A stretch of DNA of 64,000 nt, from assembly GCA_018136815.1 (NCBI GenBank), contig CM030937.1:3833820-3897819 (forward strand). The letters are read 5' to 3'. Source of the stretch: Isochrysis galbana. Lineage: Eukaryota; Haptophyta; Isochrysidales; Isochrysidaceae. A program made the position numbers and the translations under genes. Shown here piece by piece: positions 49,919 to 61,425 of the stretch. The notes below the pieces were generated by a model. That model was not told the DNA's origin. It saw only the letters and a program-made list of their open reading frames with translations, and did not search any database. Position 1 is the first letter of the stretch, and each line of letters starts with the position of its first letter.

Positions 49919-51431
49919 CGGAGGCCAGACGGGGGGCGGGTGAGGAGGGCGGGTGAGGGGGGAGGGGAAGAGAGAGGAGGGGGGGGGGGGGAGGCAGAGT
50001 AGGCGAGCGGGCGCAGGGGGCGGCAGGGGTGGGTGGTGGTGGTGGGAGGGGTGGGCGAGGGCGAGGGCGGAGGCGAGTCGCGAGAGTGCGAGCCGAGAGA
50101 GAGGCGGCGGCAGGTGAAGGGGCGCGCGAGAGGGAGAGAGAGGGGGGGGGAAGGGGAGAGGAGGATATTTTTAATCTAGAGTAGGAGTAGGAGTATGTCT
50201 ACTCCTAGGGTTTCACGGCGGCGCAAGACAAACTGGCAAATGGATACAGATAACTTATTGATACTACTACGATGCTAAAGTACCTTTTAGTAAATTTTAG
50301 TGTTAGACGGGCTGTTTGGGAAAACGCGCTGGATGGTTGGTTCTGCCGGACCGGGCCCATGGCCCTTGGCGCCGACCGTCGAGAGCACGTGTGTTTCCAC
50401 CCTAAGCTCCTTCGCGTGAGCGCCCGCCTCAATTTCCCAAAATAGCCCGCCACGAGCGGGTGAAGGGAGGGGGGTCACTCACCGACGCCATTGCCCTTCG
50501 TGGGGCGGGAGGGGGTCGTTCGGAGGGGGGAGGCGGCTGGCGGGGCAGGTAAGGGGGGACCCCAAGGAATCCTTGGTCCTTGGACACCCAGGGGAGGTGG
50601 GAAATAGTGATTAAAATGAGTGAGTGACCGAGCTACCCTAAGCTCACACTCTCACACTCCATCGCGCTGCCCTCGCTGCTCGCTGCTCTCGCCGCGACGC
50701 ATGCGTTCCGATCCGGCCGATGTTGTGACGCTGTTTCTGTTTTTCTTGCCTCGAGATGCGAGACGCATCCAAACACCAAACACCTACCAAACACATTCAA
50801 ATACGGTACCAATAAATACTGCACCGGGGGGGGGCTCCCGTTTCCCAAGCCCCCCCCCTCGCCAACTCGCCAATCGCCGTATGCCGTATATCGCCCCAGC
50901 GCCCTCCTGTCGTATTCCATACGATGACAGACTTTTACTTCTAACCGGTGGGTTATTTTAGGCCTCAAGGTCTCGTCGGCGACATTCGACATTCTACCCC
51001 TTCTCTTACTTTCTTTCGATGTCATCAAACGTTCCATGACTGTCTTCCGTCTTCTCCCCATGCATCGGTTGTAGTCTTCCGTCTTCTCTTCGTGTATCGG
51101 CGGTAGCTCCCCAGCGAGGTCTGCCCTCGTTGGTCCGACTTCTCTGTCGCATGTCTGTGCGTCGATGAGCCGCCTTGGTGCCGACGCTTGACATTCCGTC
51201 GTGGGGGTGGTTAGTTTTCGCCCTGTTTAGGTTAGTTCGTGTGTGACTGCGTGACGAGGGATCTTTTTGGGGTCTCTGTGTTGTAGTCTCTCGTGTCTAC
51301 CTTGGACCTAAGAAGCTCTCCCTCTCATTCACTCTCTTCCTCTAGCTCGCTAGCTAGCCTCGGCCCTACCCTCCAACGCCGCGCGTTGCGAGCCTCCGAA
51401 CCTCCGTCCCCCTCTTCGTCTCTAGCACTTG
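49919..51431. other. intergenic, G-rich then mixed, no gene recognised
   Basis: Purine-rich low-complexity (49920-50160) in front of the kinesin start may be its leader. The rest contains scattered short repeats (GTAGTCTTCCGTCTTCTC near 51040-51090, twice) and no supported gene. Confidence 0.35.
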
Positions 51432-51623
51432 ATGGCAGACACAGTCAGACCCGACTTCTACTATGACCTCTCAGACATATTCCCGCAAGCAACAACCAAC
51501 GACTCTTTCACGGCCGCGTCAGCTGCTGGCTCGATCGAACGGCCCTCTGCCTACGAGCCAGTGGTCATCGCATGTTCGACACCTCCCCCCCGGCCCCCCT
51601 TCTCACTCATCATCTCATCATGA
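51432..51623 (+). CDS. possible first exon or short ORF, unrecognised
   Basis: ATG 51432 follows a long pyrimidine-rich stretch (51300-51425) like the leaders of other genes here, and encodes MADTVRPDFYYDLSDIFPQA then TTNDSFTAASAAGS, 63 residues in total. GTCATCG near 51570 could be a donor. No downstream exon could be matched, so this may be a short ORF by chance. Confidence 0.2.
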   Translation: MADTVRPDFYYDLSDIFPQATTNDSFTAASAAGSIERPSAYEPVVIACSTPPPRPPFSLIISS

Positions 51624-52027
51624 GAGCATATACCGCCCCAACCTCAACCTCAAACCTCAAGCCCAACCCTAACTGTGCCTCGCGATCCGCGCTCATTGTG
51701 CATTGTGCGCGCATATATGGGGCCGGCGCGCTGCGCGCGAGCGCGCTCGCGACACACACACACGTACGCACGCACACACGATGCTGTTACTGCAAGTAAG
51801 TAGTACGTACTTATTTATAGAGAGAGATGATAAGATTGTTAGGACATGATATGCTGTCACTAGTCACTAGGAATATCACTAGGAGTATCACTCAATATTG
51901 AATATTGAATATTGAATATTGAATACGAGGGGGGGGGGGGGGGGATGCGGCCTGCTCGGCTCGGCGCGCGCGGCGGGCGGCGGCGAGGGCCGAGTCGTCG
52001 TCGCTCTCCCGCGCCACCTCCTCTCTG
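51624..52027. other. intergenic with short repeats
   Basis: It contains CGCGCTGCGCGCGAGCGCGC (51728-51750), a CA/GT run, four tandem AATATTG units (51894-51922) and a G run (51929-51944) before the next gene. No gene seen. Confidence 0.4.
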
Positions 52028-53305
52028 ATGGCGACGCTCCGTTGCAACACAAGCTCGTGCGCCCCGTGGGCTGAGGCGCGTGCGGCGTTCCAGGAGGTGC
52101 TACGAGCGAGCCACCATGCCGAGCGCCAGCCTCACACCCGAGCGCCAGGGCAGCGCATTGAGGTGGAGAGATATGCTGCAGACTGCGAGTGCCAGCGGGT
52201 GCTCGAGGTGGAGATGGGCGGGCTCGACGGCTTCGCGCTCGAGTGCCACTTCCTTGGCCGTGCGATGCGCATGGCTGTCGCAACCGGTAGAATGATGCTG
52301 ATCAATCCGCGTTGGAGGAGCGCATACACGCCGCCAGACATGTGCTCGGCAGAGACTGGTGCAACAGCAGGTGGGCAGTCGTGGGGCTGCATCTGGGCGC
52401 TAGACAACGCCTGCCCGTACGGCAGGAAGTCAGACGAAGCAACGAGAGCCAAGTGCATGCGGCGGTGGCACGCGATGAACCCGTACGCTGGAATCATCAA
52501 GAAAGCATCCTCGCATTTCAACACCGCATACTATGGTCCGGCCCGCAGCCGCCGTGTCTACTTCGGCGCGTTTCCATTTGGAGACCTTCACATCAATGGC
52601 TACGACCCGAAACTGGCGATCAAGCACGGGGCTGGCGCTGTCGGGACGAAGAGCATGCCGCCATTTGATGACCCCATCCCTTCCTGGGAGCGTCGATATG
52701 GCGGATTTTGGGTGCGCGCTCAAATCCAAGACTTCCTCTGGCAGCCGACGGCTGAGCTAGCTCGGCGAGTCGATGACCACCCGACGATGCGGCGGCTAAG
52801 AACGTTGGAGAGGCAGTCTGAGCCGTTCGTTGCCCTGCACATCCGGTACACCGACAACATTCCCACTCAAGCAGAAGACTTCGGGCGCGACGCACGTATC
52901 ACGCGCTCGTTTGACCACTTCATGCAGCACGCATTGCGCATGCGGCAGTTGCTCGAGCCTCGGTTGTCCACCGTATACTTGGCGACCGATTCGATCGAAA
53001 TGCTTAACGCCTCGCACGCGGAACGGTGGGTGACGGAAGGCTGGCGCTTCATACACAACCCGCTGGCGCTCCGCAGCACCGCTACGGAGCTCATGTGGTT
53101 CCGTGATAGCCGTCGGCATGAAGCAGTCAATGTGTTTGTAGACATGGAGGCCTTGCGCAGAGCCGACTTCCTCGTCGGGTCTTTCTCCTCCAACGTCTTT
53201 CGCCTAGGCGCAGAGCTCAACGTTGCGTATCATACGGGTATCAAATACTGCCCCCACGCTGAGCGCATCTCTTCCGTCGATGTTGAGTGGTATGCGGATC
53301 CCTGA
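52028..53305 (+). CDS. alpha-1,6-fucosyltransferase-like protein (GT23/FUT8-like superfamily)
   Basis: 425 residues from ATG 52028. The three conserved motifs of the alpha-1,2/alpha-1,6/O-fucosyltransferase superfamily are visible: FVALHIRYTDN (about 265-276, with the GDP-fucose Arg), VYLATDSIEML (about 317) and DFLVGSFSSNVFRLGAELN (about 378-396). GLDGFALECHFLGRAMRMAV near the start corresponds to the conserved N-terminal part of the catalytic domain. There is no signal anchor in this ORF, whereas FUT8 proteins are type II Golgi enzymes, so an upstream exon with the anchor may be missing. Cysteines are numerous (ten or more), in line with a lumenal protein. A single exon is seen. Confidence 0.8.
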   Translation: MATLRCNTSSCAPWAEARAAFQEVLRASHHAERQPHTRAPGQRIEVERYAADCECQRVLEVEMGGLDGFALECHFLGRAMRMAVATGRMMLINPRWRSAYTPPDMCSAETGATAGGQSWGCIWALDNACPYGRKSDEATRAKCMRRWHAMNPYAGIIKKASSHFNTAYYGPARSRRVYFGAFPFGDLHINGYDPKLAIKHGAGAVGTKSMPPFDDPIPSWERRYGGFWVRAQIQDFLWQPTAELARRVDDHPTMRRLRTLERQSEPFVALHIRYTDNIPTQAEDFGRDARITRSFDHFMQHALRMRQLLEPRLSTVYLATDSIEMLNASHAERWVTEGWRFIHNPLALRSTATELMWFRDSRRHEAVNVFVDMEALRRADFLVGSFSSNVFRLGAELNVAYHTGIKYCPHAERISSVDVEWYADP

Positions 53306-54315
53306 TGGCCTAAGATGCACGGGAGGGGGGGGGTTTGCTTGCCAGATGGCAAGTTACTCACCCCAAGGCACTGCGCGCTACGGAATATTTCTCTTGTTGT
53401 TTTTTTCTATTGACCCACACGCCAACGACGTGGTCATTTGTCCCCTGCCGCAGCTATTTCGTCTCGCACGGCGGGCCAAATAGCTATCATTTCATTGTGG
53501 TATGCGGTATGCAATTTTGCTAGTGCAGCACAACAGTTTATGTACAATACGTGCGGTTGGTTCGTGTTTATCGGCGACAAAATTTGATAATTTTCTTAAT
53601 AGTTTCTTGACCAACTAAATTTATAGTTTGGTTGCGATGGAGCGCGCCGGCGCGACTTTCCCCTCCTCCGGGCCCCCCGCCGATGGTCACGTTCCATCGA
53701 ATATGGGACGGACTCAAGTTGAGCCATCAAATGTCCATAGTCCGTTTACAATGATAATCGAAGAATTCTGCAAACATAACAGTAAAATATGCTAGCTTAC
53801 ACTCCCCCGTCTTCGGGCTTCGGGAACTAAGTTCATACTTGGTTCACCCATGGCGGGGCACGAGCCCCCCAATCTCACCACTCCTCCCCCGCCATGGGGG
53901 AGGAACCACTCACTCTCCTGGCATCTGGCATGCCTGATGGCTGCTGCCGGGAGCACACTGCCCTGCTGATGTTGTATTTGTATTCAGGCCGCCTTTTGGC
54001 ATGAAGCATGAATATTTCGGCATGAGTACGTGCCTTCTTCGTTATATACCGTCTTCTATGTTCGTCGTGGTCGCGCAAGGCGTGCAGATTCGGATTCTCC
54101 CTGGGCTCAAGTCCTGGTTCGCCGATTTTCGTCTCGAAATTCGAGGATTTGAGCTTTATTTTTACCTTTACGGTTTACGGTAATTGTCCACGCGTTTAAG
54201 GTAAGAAATGCAGATAACAGAGCTGGGCCCCTCGCGTTCAGATCCCCCCCCCCCCTTCTGCATTTCACCCCCCCTCCGCTGTTTCCCCCCCCCCTCCGCC
54301 CCCCCCCCCCCCCTC
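53306..54315. repeat. intergenic with SINE heads and debris
   Basis: CAACTAAATTTATAGTTTGG (53612) followed by GCGATGGAGCGCGCC matches the head of the SINE at 7942. GAACTAAGTTCATACTTGG (53824) followed by CACGAGCCCCCC and GGCATGCCTGATGGC matches the arms of the pair at 41796. CCATCAAATGTCCAT (53723) recurs inverted near 11330. CCCTC (54311-54315) is the left target duplication of the solo LTR. No gene seen. Confidence 0.55.
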
Positions 54316-55156
54316 TGACGAATTGGGATGGCCCATAGGGCCTGAGGGCAATGAGGAAGGAGCAAGGCCGGCGGCAGGCGCGGCGGAGGAGACGACTTCA
54401 GAGACGCTGACGGGCTGAAGCCCGTCAGCAGAGGAAGGCGGGTAAGCTGGCTTGGGCGAGGGCGAGGACGGCGGCGAGAGCGACATGGAACGAGCGGCGA
54501 GAGGCGAGGGTGAGTGAGAGGAGGGCTGTGATGGCAGGGACTGGCGAGGCGAGGCGAGGTTGTAGGGTCTGAGTGTTACGAGAGCGAGAGCGACGAGAGC
54601 AAGAGCGACGGATGACGACTGACGGCAGGACGACGGACAACGACACCCAGGAAAACACTCCGACTCTCGCCCCACGACTTTCTCACATAACTCGACTGAA
54701 ATCAAACCCAAACACTCCGGCCAGACGACGACGGACGACGATCAGAAGGCGATCTGTCGGCGATCCCGTCTGGAAGGGGAATCGCACCATAACGGAAACG
54801 AGAGGCAATCTTGCTACGCAGGATTCCAAGAGACCTACCAAATAAGACGAGAGAAGTGCGATGTGCCTAAGGGGAAGATGCGATGAGATTGCAAATTAGA
54901 CCTGATTGCCCCCAGAAGCAGATAAAGAACCGCAGGGGAGATAGCAAATTAAACCTTTTTGCGAGGCGCCTGGGAGGAAGAAAGGTGGGGAAACTTCCCT
55001 TCTCTTTCGAGAGAAAGAGAGAGGGCGCTCCACAACCCACGATCCCATGCATCCAAGCGAAGCTTTTGACCGAGAACGAGAGAAAGCAGAGAATTATAAC
55101 GATAAATGCCGAACGACGAAGAGAAGCCTAACGAGTGTCGATTCGCGAATGCGACA
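54316..55156 (-). mobile_element. solo LTR of the element 1 family with TSD
   Basis: An 841-bp LTR on the minus strand, starting TGTCGC (55156) and ending TCGTCA (54316), flanked by the perfect 5-bp duplication CCCTC (54311-54315 and 55157-55161). No internal sequence remains, so it arose by recombination between two LTRs. Like the other LTRs it carries the start of gag, which runs out into flanking C-rich DNA. Confidence 0.93.
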
Positions 55157-55261
55157 CCCTCCGCAGATTTCCTCCCCCCCTCCCCGCTGTCCCCCCCCCC
55201 CCCCTCCCCCCTCCGCACGCCGAGACGGCGGTTCGCTCCCCCCTCCCCGCGCGCGGAAGTC
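55157..55261. other. C-rich spacer
   Basis: C runs (CCCCCCCCCCCC at 55191-55204) next to the solo LTR. No gene. Confidence 0.5.
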
Positions 55262-55405
55262 CCCCAGCGCGTCCCTCAGCGTCCCTCAGCGTCCCTCAGC
55301 GTCCCTCAGCGTCCCTCAGCGTCCCTCAGCGTCCCCCAGCGTCCTTCAGCGGTGTCCCACAGCGCTTCCTTCAGCGTCCCTCAGCGGTGTCCTCCAGCGC
55401 TGTCC
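55262..55405. repeat. 10-bp minisatellite
   Basis: Tandem copies of GTCCCTCAGC, about seven exact and then several degenerate ones with GGT or GCT insertions. Confidence 0.9.
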
Positions 55406-56185
55406 CATAGCGCTCTGCAACGGTCTTCGTCCTCCTCCCCTCCTCGCCAGATCGCATATCTATATCTATCTCGATCTCGTTTCGCATTCTTATAACACTC
55501 AACTACGACTACACCAATACGCCTTACGCCTTAACTCGCCCTCGCTCACTCTTGCTACAAAAAAGTCCATTCCGTCGTCGCGCTCGTCATCGCCTAAGCC
55601 TAAGCCCGTCCTCCCGCCTCCAGCCTCCAGCTCCCCAGCTGTGGAGGTAATGGAGCCCGTCTTCCCACCCGGGCCTCCTCAAGCCGCGCCTCCCGCCGTG
55701 AAGCCGTAAATCCTTCCATCCTCCCTCCTCTCAGTCGCCAGTTGGAGGTGTGGCAACTTCCAACTCGTCAGGACTGCGCCCAACAATTCACTCCAGGCTC
55801 GCTACGGCTACGGGCTACGGGCTACAGACCACCATCCGCCATCCGAGCCTACCAAGTGGATGTCGCGGTGCAAGTCAAAATCGAGTCCATTGAGGAGAAA
55901 CTCAACTAGAAAGACAGCTCGCAGCTCGCAGCTCGTCGCGCAAAGCGCTCTACGAGGCTCTCCAAGACGTGGCAGCCCGGCAGCCCACAGCCCACTTCGT
56001 GGTTCGTGGTGCCAGCACAACGCGAACACCGAAACAAAAACAAATCCATCCCCCCCCCCGGGGGGGGGGGGGGGGGCGACTTTCGCTTGTTTGGCTTACT
56101 TGTACTCGGCGTGTAGCCAACTCCTGGCGCGTGCCCATCTCCTGGCAGTGGTGTCCTTCGTGGCCACAGCTCCCCAGGGAGGCTG
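55406..56185. other. intergenic, unknown content
   Basis: No supported gene. The piece 55580-55660 (CGCCTAAGC..CCCGTCCTCCCGCCT) is similar to 29070-29140. The sequence beside the gap (56080-56185) does not resemble the missing C-terminal part of the RRP44 gene on the other side. Confidence 0.35.
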
Positions 56186-56285
56186 NNNNNNNNNNNNNNN
56201 NNNNNNNNNNNNNNNNNNNNNNNNNNNNNNNNNNNNNNNNNNNNNNNNNNNNNNNNNNNNNNNNNNNNNNNNNNNNNNNNNNNNN
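56186..56285. other. assembly gap (100 N)
   Basis: Exactly 100 N. It interrupts exon 8 of the RRP44/DIS3 gene. The rest of that gene is not found on the other side. Confidence 0.98.
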
Positions 56286-59269
56286 GCTTGTAGATGCCGA
56301 CGTCAGTCGGGTCGGACGACTCTGAATCTAGGACGAAGCGGACCTCGGGCGAGCCGAGTACGAGCGCACCAGCTGCCATGCGCTTGGCGCGCAGTTTCTT
56401 GGCGAGTGTGTTTAGCGTGCGCAAAGAGCTAGTCAACGGGTCGTCAAGCCTATCATCGTCGAGTCGTAACTGCGAGGCGCGGCCGTGGGTGCGGTCGGCA
56501 AATCCATCATGCACCGCGTGGAAAGTCCCGACCCATACACTTCGGCCGGCAAGGCGGACAGCGGAGGCGCCCGTGGTGAAGCAGAGAGCTGGGGCGAAAT
56601 TTTGGGGGGCAGGGGGGTACCTGCGCCTCGTCATAGGAGAGAGCGCCTTTCGAGCGAATCACCGTCTTCTCGTAACGCGTCGAGATGATATTTGCCTCGT
56701 TGTCAAGCTTGACAAGTGGGGTGGGGTGGGCGGCGACGTAAGGCGACAGGAGCGCATGATGGGGGTAAGGGTGGAATAAGGCGCGCGCGCGGGGGGGGGG
56801 GGGGGGGGGGGATTGCAGCAACGCTGATGGGCACCACAAGCTTTGCCCTCGTAACGTTGGGCGCAAGCCGCCGGCTGCCACTTGGCTAGCGCACCTCCCA
56901 GATGCATGAAAACGCGAGCCGGTCCACCTTCTCGTGGAGCGAGCACAGGTCCTCGCCGAGGCGCTTCGGCACCATGTCAATGCGTCGATTCACCAAGTAG
57001 ACAGTCGTCCCGCGCGCCGCTGCCTCTTTGTCAATGGCTGTGCCTGCCTTGATGAAGTGCCCAACGTCGGCGATGTGCACACCAACCTCGTATCTACAAA
57101 GAGTCGGCGGTGGCTGTCGGAGCAACTGGTGGCGAGGAGGATGGATGAAAAAGAACGAACAGGCGTGCTAGGCAAGGGGCGAGCTCCACCTGCCAGGAGC
57201 AGTTTCATACGCGTGGAGAGCGTCGTCAATGTCGACGCAGCCAGGTGGGTCGACGGAGCATACGACCACTTTACCCGATGGGCCACCGTCGCGTAGGTCG
57301 AGACGACGTGCGATCTCTTCCACTGGGATGCACAACGTTGGGAGCAGATAAAGTCGCACAGAGTCCCGACGGTTAGTGCGCAATTTTCGCTGTCGGCCGA
57401 CCGGCAGACGTCCAGGCAGATGATGGCCGGAGCGCACCTGGGATTGTCCACCCCTTTGCCGGCAAGCACGACTGCACATCAGGCGAGAAGGGTGCACAAT
57501 TGACCTGTGTGGGAGGAGATCGCTCACATGTCCATATGCCCAAGTGAAGGGGGAAGATCAAGGAAAACATAGGCAAGCATGCGAGCTTGGGAGGCACACC
57601 TCGTGCTCGATGAGTATAGCCTCGGATTCAGCGTCTTTATCGCCAACAGGCCCGAGGGTGCGTACGTAATGGCCAGTGGGGAAGCGATGGTTGGCCTCCC
57701 AACAATCAATGGACACCAAGATGATCTGGTTCGCAAGCATGGGCGCCTGTGGGCAGTGGGAGCCATCAGCGAACTAAGGGGGCTATTGGATGGCAATACG
57801 AGCATCAACGCCGGACAGGCGCATATGCTTGCCGTGTGGGTGGGCAGGCCTTGCGCAGCTTGCCTGTCGTGTCGAGATGTTGATCTTAGGAATCCTAGCG
57901 TCAAGTGGCTCCGCCAAGTGTTGGGATCCTATGGCGCTTTCCGGGTCAAGCACGCACGAGTATGTCCGCCAGGCACGCTTTACTACCCCGACAATAGTGG
58001 CACAGGGGGACGCCTCACCGCCGCCGCCGGTGGCCGAGCTGCCCTCCTCCGTGTCCGCTCCCATCTCCGGGGCCATGCGCACGGCACCAAGCCGCTCGGG
58101 TTGCACCAACTCGTCATCCTCCCCTTCGTCTTCTCCGACTTTGCCGCTGCTTGCCACTGCCGACGCGTGGCCCGCGCCATGCCTCCCAGCCTTAACACCA
58201 GTCCCCTTCCATTCCGCGCGAGGAAGGAGCCTCACCACCACTGTGTCCCCGTCGAGAGCCCGATTCATCGGCATCCGTCCCTCAATACGCAACTCTGTCA
58301 GTGCGCCGCGTCGTCCGCCCTCGCCACCTTGCCCAGGTGCCCCAAGAGACTGCACAGCGACAGTGCCACGGCTTGGGTTGTGTCGATTGACACGTAGCTT
58401 GCCTTGATGGTATTCGCCTGTCTGTGAACAAGGGGCGGAGTGGCGCATGAGACCGACGCGAGCAGAGAGTGCACAACGCAGGCAGACGTGTCCAACGAGC
58501 CGCCTGATACAGGCCGCGGATGATGTTCCTGAACGGCTGTGTCCTGTACCTGTAGGCCACGAGTAAGTTCCGACATGGACAGGTGAGCTGGGTATCTGCC
58601 AGCGCCCCGTTGCCTCTGCCCGCCACCACTCAGCGCGTCGGTAGAGGCGGGATCGTCGGCCGGCAGCGCGAGCAGGTCCTGTAGCTCCGCCGCTTCCGGG
58701 ATCGAGCGCACGAAGCTATGGATGGTCTGGGCAGAGAGTCCAGCATCGACTGCCTTGCGCAGGTTGTCGCGGTCGTTCGTAAGGAGCACCACCTTGACGC
58801 CCGTATCGCTCAGCTGGGTCGTGTACCACGCGGCGGCGGCACGTATCGCGCGGTCATTGCGATCGTTGGGCGACTCGCCTGGCTCTCTCTTTGTGAACGT
58901 ATCCCTATGGAACTCATTCGAGAAGACATGGAAGCGACGCGCGTTATCGTCGATGAGGGCACGGAGGCGTTTGTGAATGGACATCTTATTGTGGCGTACC
59001 TCATCGAGCACCGTCTGCACCACCACCACGTCGCGCAGGACAGGACGCTCGAGCAGATCGATCTGGTGCAGCACGACATTGGTGTCGAGCACCAGGTAGG
59101 TGTTCCCACGCAGCCTCGGCTCTAGATGGGGCTCGTCGAGGTGCGGTGAGCCGGTGGGCAAGTCATCGCGGAGATAATGCTGCCGCACGAAGGTCTTGAC
59201 CTGCCCGCGTCGCGTCCTCTTCACGAAGACGCGGTTGGTGGCGCCGAGGGACTGGCCGAGCGACGCCAT
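56286..59269 (-). CDS. exosome ribonuclease RRP44/DIS3 (partial, eight exons, 3' end in gap)
   Basis: Catalytic subunit of the RNA exosome, with endonuclease (PIN) and 3'-5' exonuclease (RNB) sites. Exons: 59269-58550, 58421-57864, 57746-57600, 57504-57438, 57322-57190, 57093-56895, 56707-56621, 56469-56286 (runs into the gap). Phases agree throughout. Introns of 95-187 nt are GT-AG except the second, which is GC-AG (CAG|GCAAGC). [42 protein letters not shown]. Cold-shock-like: [78 protein letters not shown] (metal-binding Asp residues present), [52 protein letters not shown]-like end. About 698 residues are visible; the usual length is 950-1000, so the end of RNB and the S1 domain are missing. 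Confidence 0.92.
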
Positions 59270-60269
59270 CGCGGATAAGGCGGAGACGAGGCTCCAGCCG
59301 GGCGTACCGCGCGGAAAAATAAACTCTCTTAGAGTATGGATACTCCTACCTACTCGGTGTAAAAAGTGTGGCCAACTCCAACACCAACACTCCAACTCCT
59401 GTGTGGGTCATGCGCGGTCCAATTTAAAAAAAGTTCTGAAGATTCCGGGCTATATAATAATAATAATATAACTGAGCATGAGTACCACTACTCTCACTAG
59501 CCCTGGTACTAACACGACAACCCTTAGCGCACGTGCACCTGCCCGTACGCCTCGACGCATGTTGCTGTCACAGATACATACACCTAATGCACCCCTCCAC
59601 ATCTCCCCCCTCGCAGGCCCCCGGCTTCCATTCTAACCCCCCACAGTTTAAAATGGGGGGAAACCCATCGAGGCGGACCGACCTACGTCGGGCGACTCTC
59701 CGGGAAAAAGCACCGGTCACCGGGGGGGGGGGGGGAACTCTCTAATCCAAGATCCAAGAAGAACGGCCCTTACCAGCTCGCGCCGTGAGCGGTCCTCGAG
59801 AAATAAATGACTGCGACTCGAGTAGCCTGCGCCACCTGGGATACTGTCCTCGCCATTGAGCCACTCCCTTCTATTCTCCCTCCTGTCGCCAGCCGCCCCT
59901 CACCCGTTTGCTAACGCAAACGGGGCCCAATTCTCACTGCATTCCATCGGGGTGTGTGCAAACCCCCCCCTCTCCCTCTCTCCACTCTCTCCCTTCGTCG
60001 TCCCTGCGGCGCGTCGCCATGCGGCGCGCCCTGGCCTGCTCTCAGGGGCCCTTTGGGGGCTCCCAAGGGGCCAGCAAGGGCAGCTCAGGGGGCAGTGGAG
60101 GCTGGGGCTCAGCCCCTGGCCCCCCCTGCCTCTCCCACGCTCGCCTCGCTGGCCATGGGAGCCGCCCACAGTCTCCTGCATGCCTTGCGACCAGGGATAG
60201 AGGGAGAGTCAGCTCGAGGGCAGGCCCAGCGCGGGCGTGGGAGTGCAGCTCGCGGGCCGCGCCCCCAAA
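59270..60269. repeat. intergenic with SINE-pair-like repeat
   Basis: 59990-60190 is similar to 42740-42950 in the right arm of the inverted SINE pair (CAGCTCAGGGGGCAG, GAGGCTGGGGCT, CCCCTGCCTCTCCC). 59630-59720 contains CGACCTACGTCGGGCG, which also occurs, inverted, near 41560. No gene seen. Confidence 0.45.
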
Positions 60270-60650
60270 AAGTCGCGTTCCGTCAAAAGAGGGCCAGGTG
60301 ATTATTTTTTTTCACCCAGAGGTGCATGTTTTCTTTTTCAACCAGTCTCCATCGTATTATTATCACAAAGATGAGTACAAAGCTAATCAAGGACATAGCA
60401 ACTCCCCCCCCCCCCCCCCTTCCCGAAAACACACGGTAACCCCAAAGCTACTGAGTTTTCATCCTTTTCGTCTTTTTCTCACACACCTCCTCTTCGATCC
60501 TATTGTCGATGTCGTTCTTCTGGCAGGCGACGATGTCGCTTGGCTGATCTTGGGTGGCGAGGTCCGTGACGCGTGCGAGGACGGCCTTCTTGTTCTCCAT
60601 GTAGAGTTTGCCAGCTGCTTGGTGCACTTGCACCATGGGATGCTGCTGAG
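60270..60650 (-). repeat. third copy of the 34570/35695 family, minus orientation, with coding tail
   Basis: On the minus strand an open frame reads MVQVHQAAGKLYMENKKAVL, ARVTDLATQDQPSDIVA, then EEEVCEKKTKRMKTQ and stop near 60453. This is clearly homologous to the tails at 34570 and 35695, and it is followed by the same downstream order: C/G run, AT-rich segment and the CTGGCCCTCTTTTGACGG motif (60270-60300). The frame is open upstream to 61044 through an Ala-rich part, so it may be the end of a gene. The family is unknown. Confidence 0.6.
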
Positions 60651-60910
60651 CTGCGCCGGCTGGTGCGCCTGCGGGCTCGCGCGCGGCTTCCGCCGGTGCG
60701 GCGGCTGCCCCGTCGAGTGCACGCGCGAGGAGCCGCCACGCACCACCGCCGGCGGCGACGAGAGGGGCAGCACACACAAGCCACCTTGACCCCCCGCCGT
60801 CTCCAGGAATGCCCCCCCCCCCTTTGTCTCTGCGAGAGAGAGAGAGAGTGGGGTGAGTTGAACTTTTTTTTGATCGGCGGTGGGGAGGGGGGGGGGGGGG
60901 GAGAGAAAGG

Positions 60911-61252
60911 ATGGCCTCGAATGGCACAGTCATCGCGGTGGCGATTGGGGTCGCCGCAATCCTGCTGCTATTCGTGATAACGAAGCGCGCTCTGATTGGG
61001 CAGCGCATCGAGAGGAGTGGGGGGCGAGTCGCGTGGGGCGCCATCTGGCTGCCAGTCGCACCGTGGCCGCGGTACGTCCCGCCGAGTTGATTTCAGCGCG
61101 TCGGGTGCCCCACCCTGCCCTCGGACCCCGGCTCCTTCCAGGCGGCGGCGGAGGGGGTGGTTTTTTTTTCACCGCAGAGGTACGCGACGGCGGCTTGCTC
61201 TCCAATGTATCTGGTCTTTGGGATTGGGATCTTGTCGTACTCGTCGGAGTAG
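60911..61252 (+). CDS. possible small single-pass membrane protein, two exons
   Basis: ATG 60911 (context AAGGATGGCC) begins MASNGTVIAVAIGVAAILLL, FVITKRALIGQRIERSGG, a clear N-terminal transmembrane helix with a basic flank. Unspliced it ends at 61090 (59 residues). With a strong GTACGT donor at 61072 and an acceptor after a T run (61179), a 108-nt intron is removed and the protein becomes 77 residues ending MYLVFGIGILSYSSE, a second hydrophobic stretch. An antisense frame over exon 2 (LVGDYSDEYDKIPIPKTRYI) is also protein-like, so the strand is unsure. Confidence 0.3.
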
Positions 61253-61425
61253 TCGCCGACGAGCATGAGATGAAAAGCGTTGACACGGCGTCCCCCTCGG
61301 GGGAACATGCACCACAGGGGAAAGCAGAGTTTAATTTTAAAATACTGCTCTATATACAACTGTGGACATTTGATCGCTCAATTCGACTAATGTCCCACAA
61401 TTGACGGAACGACACCTTCGCCGCT

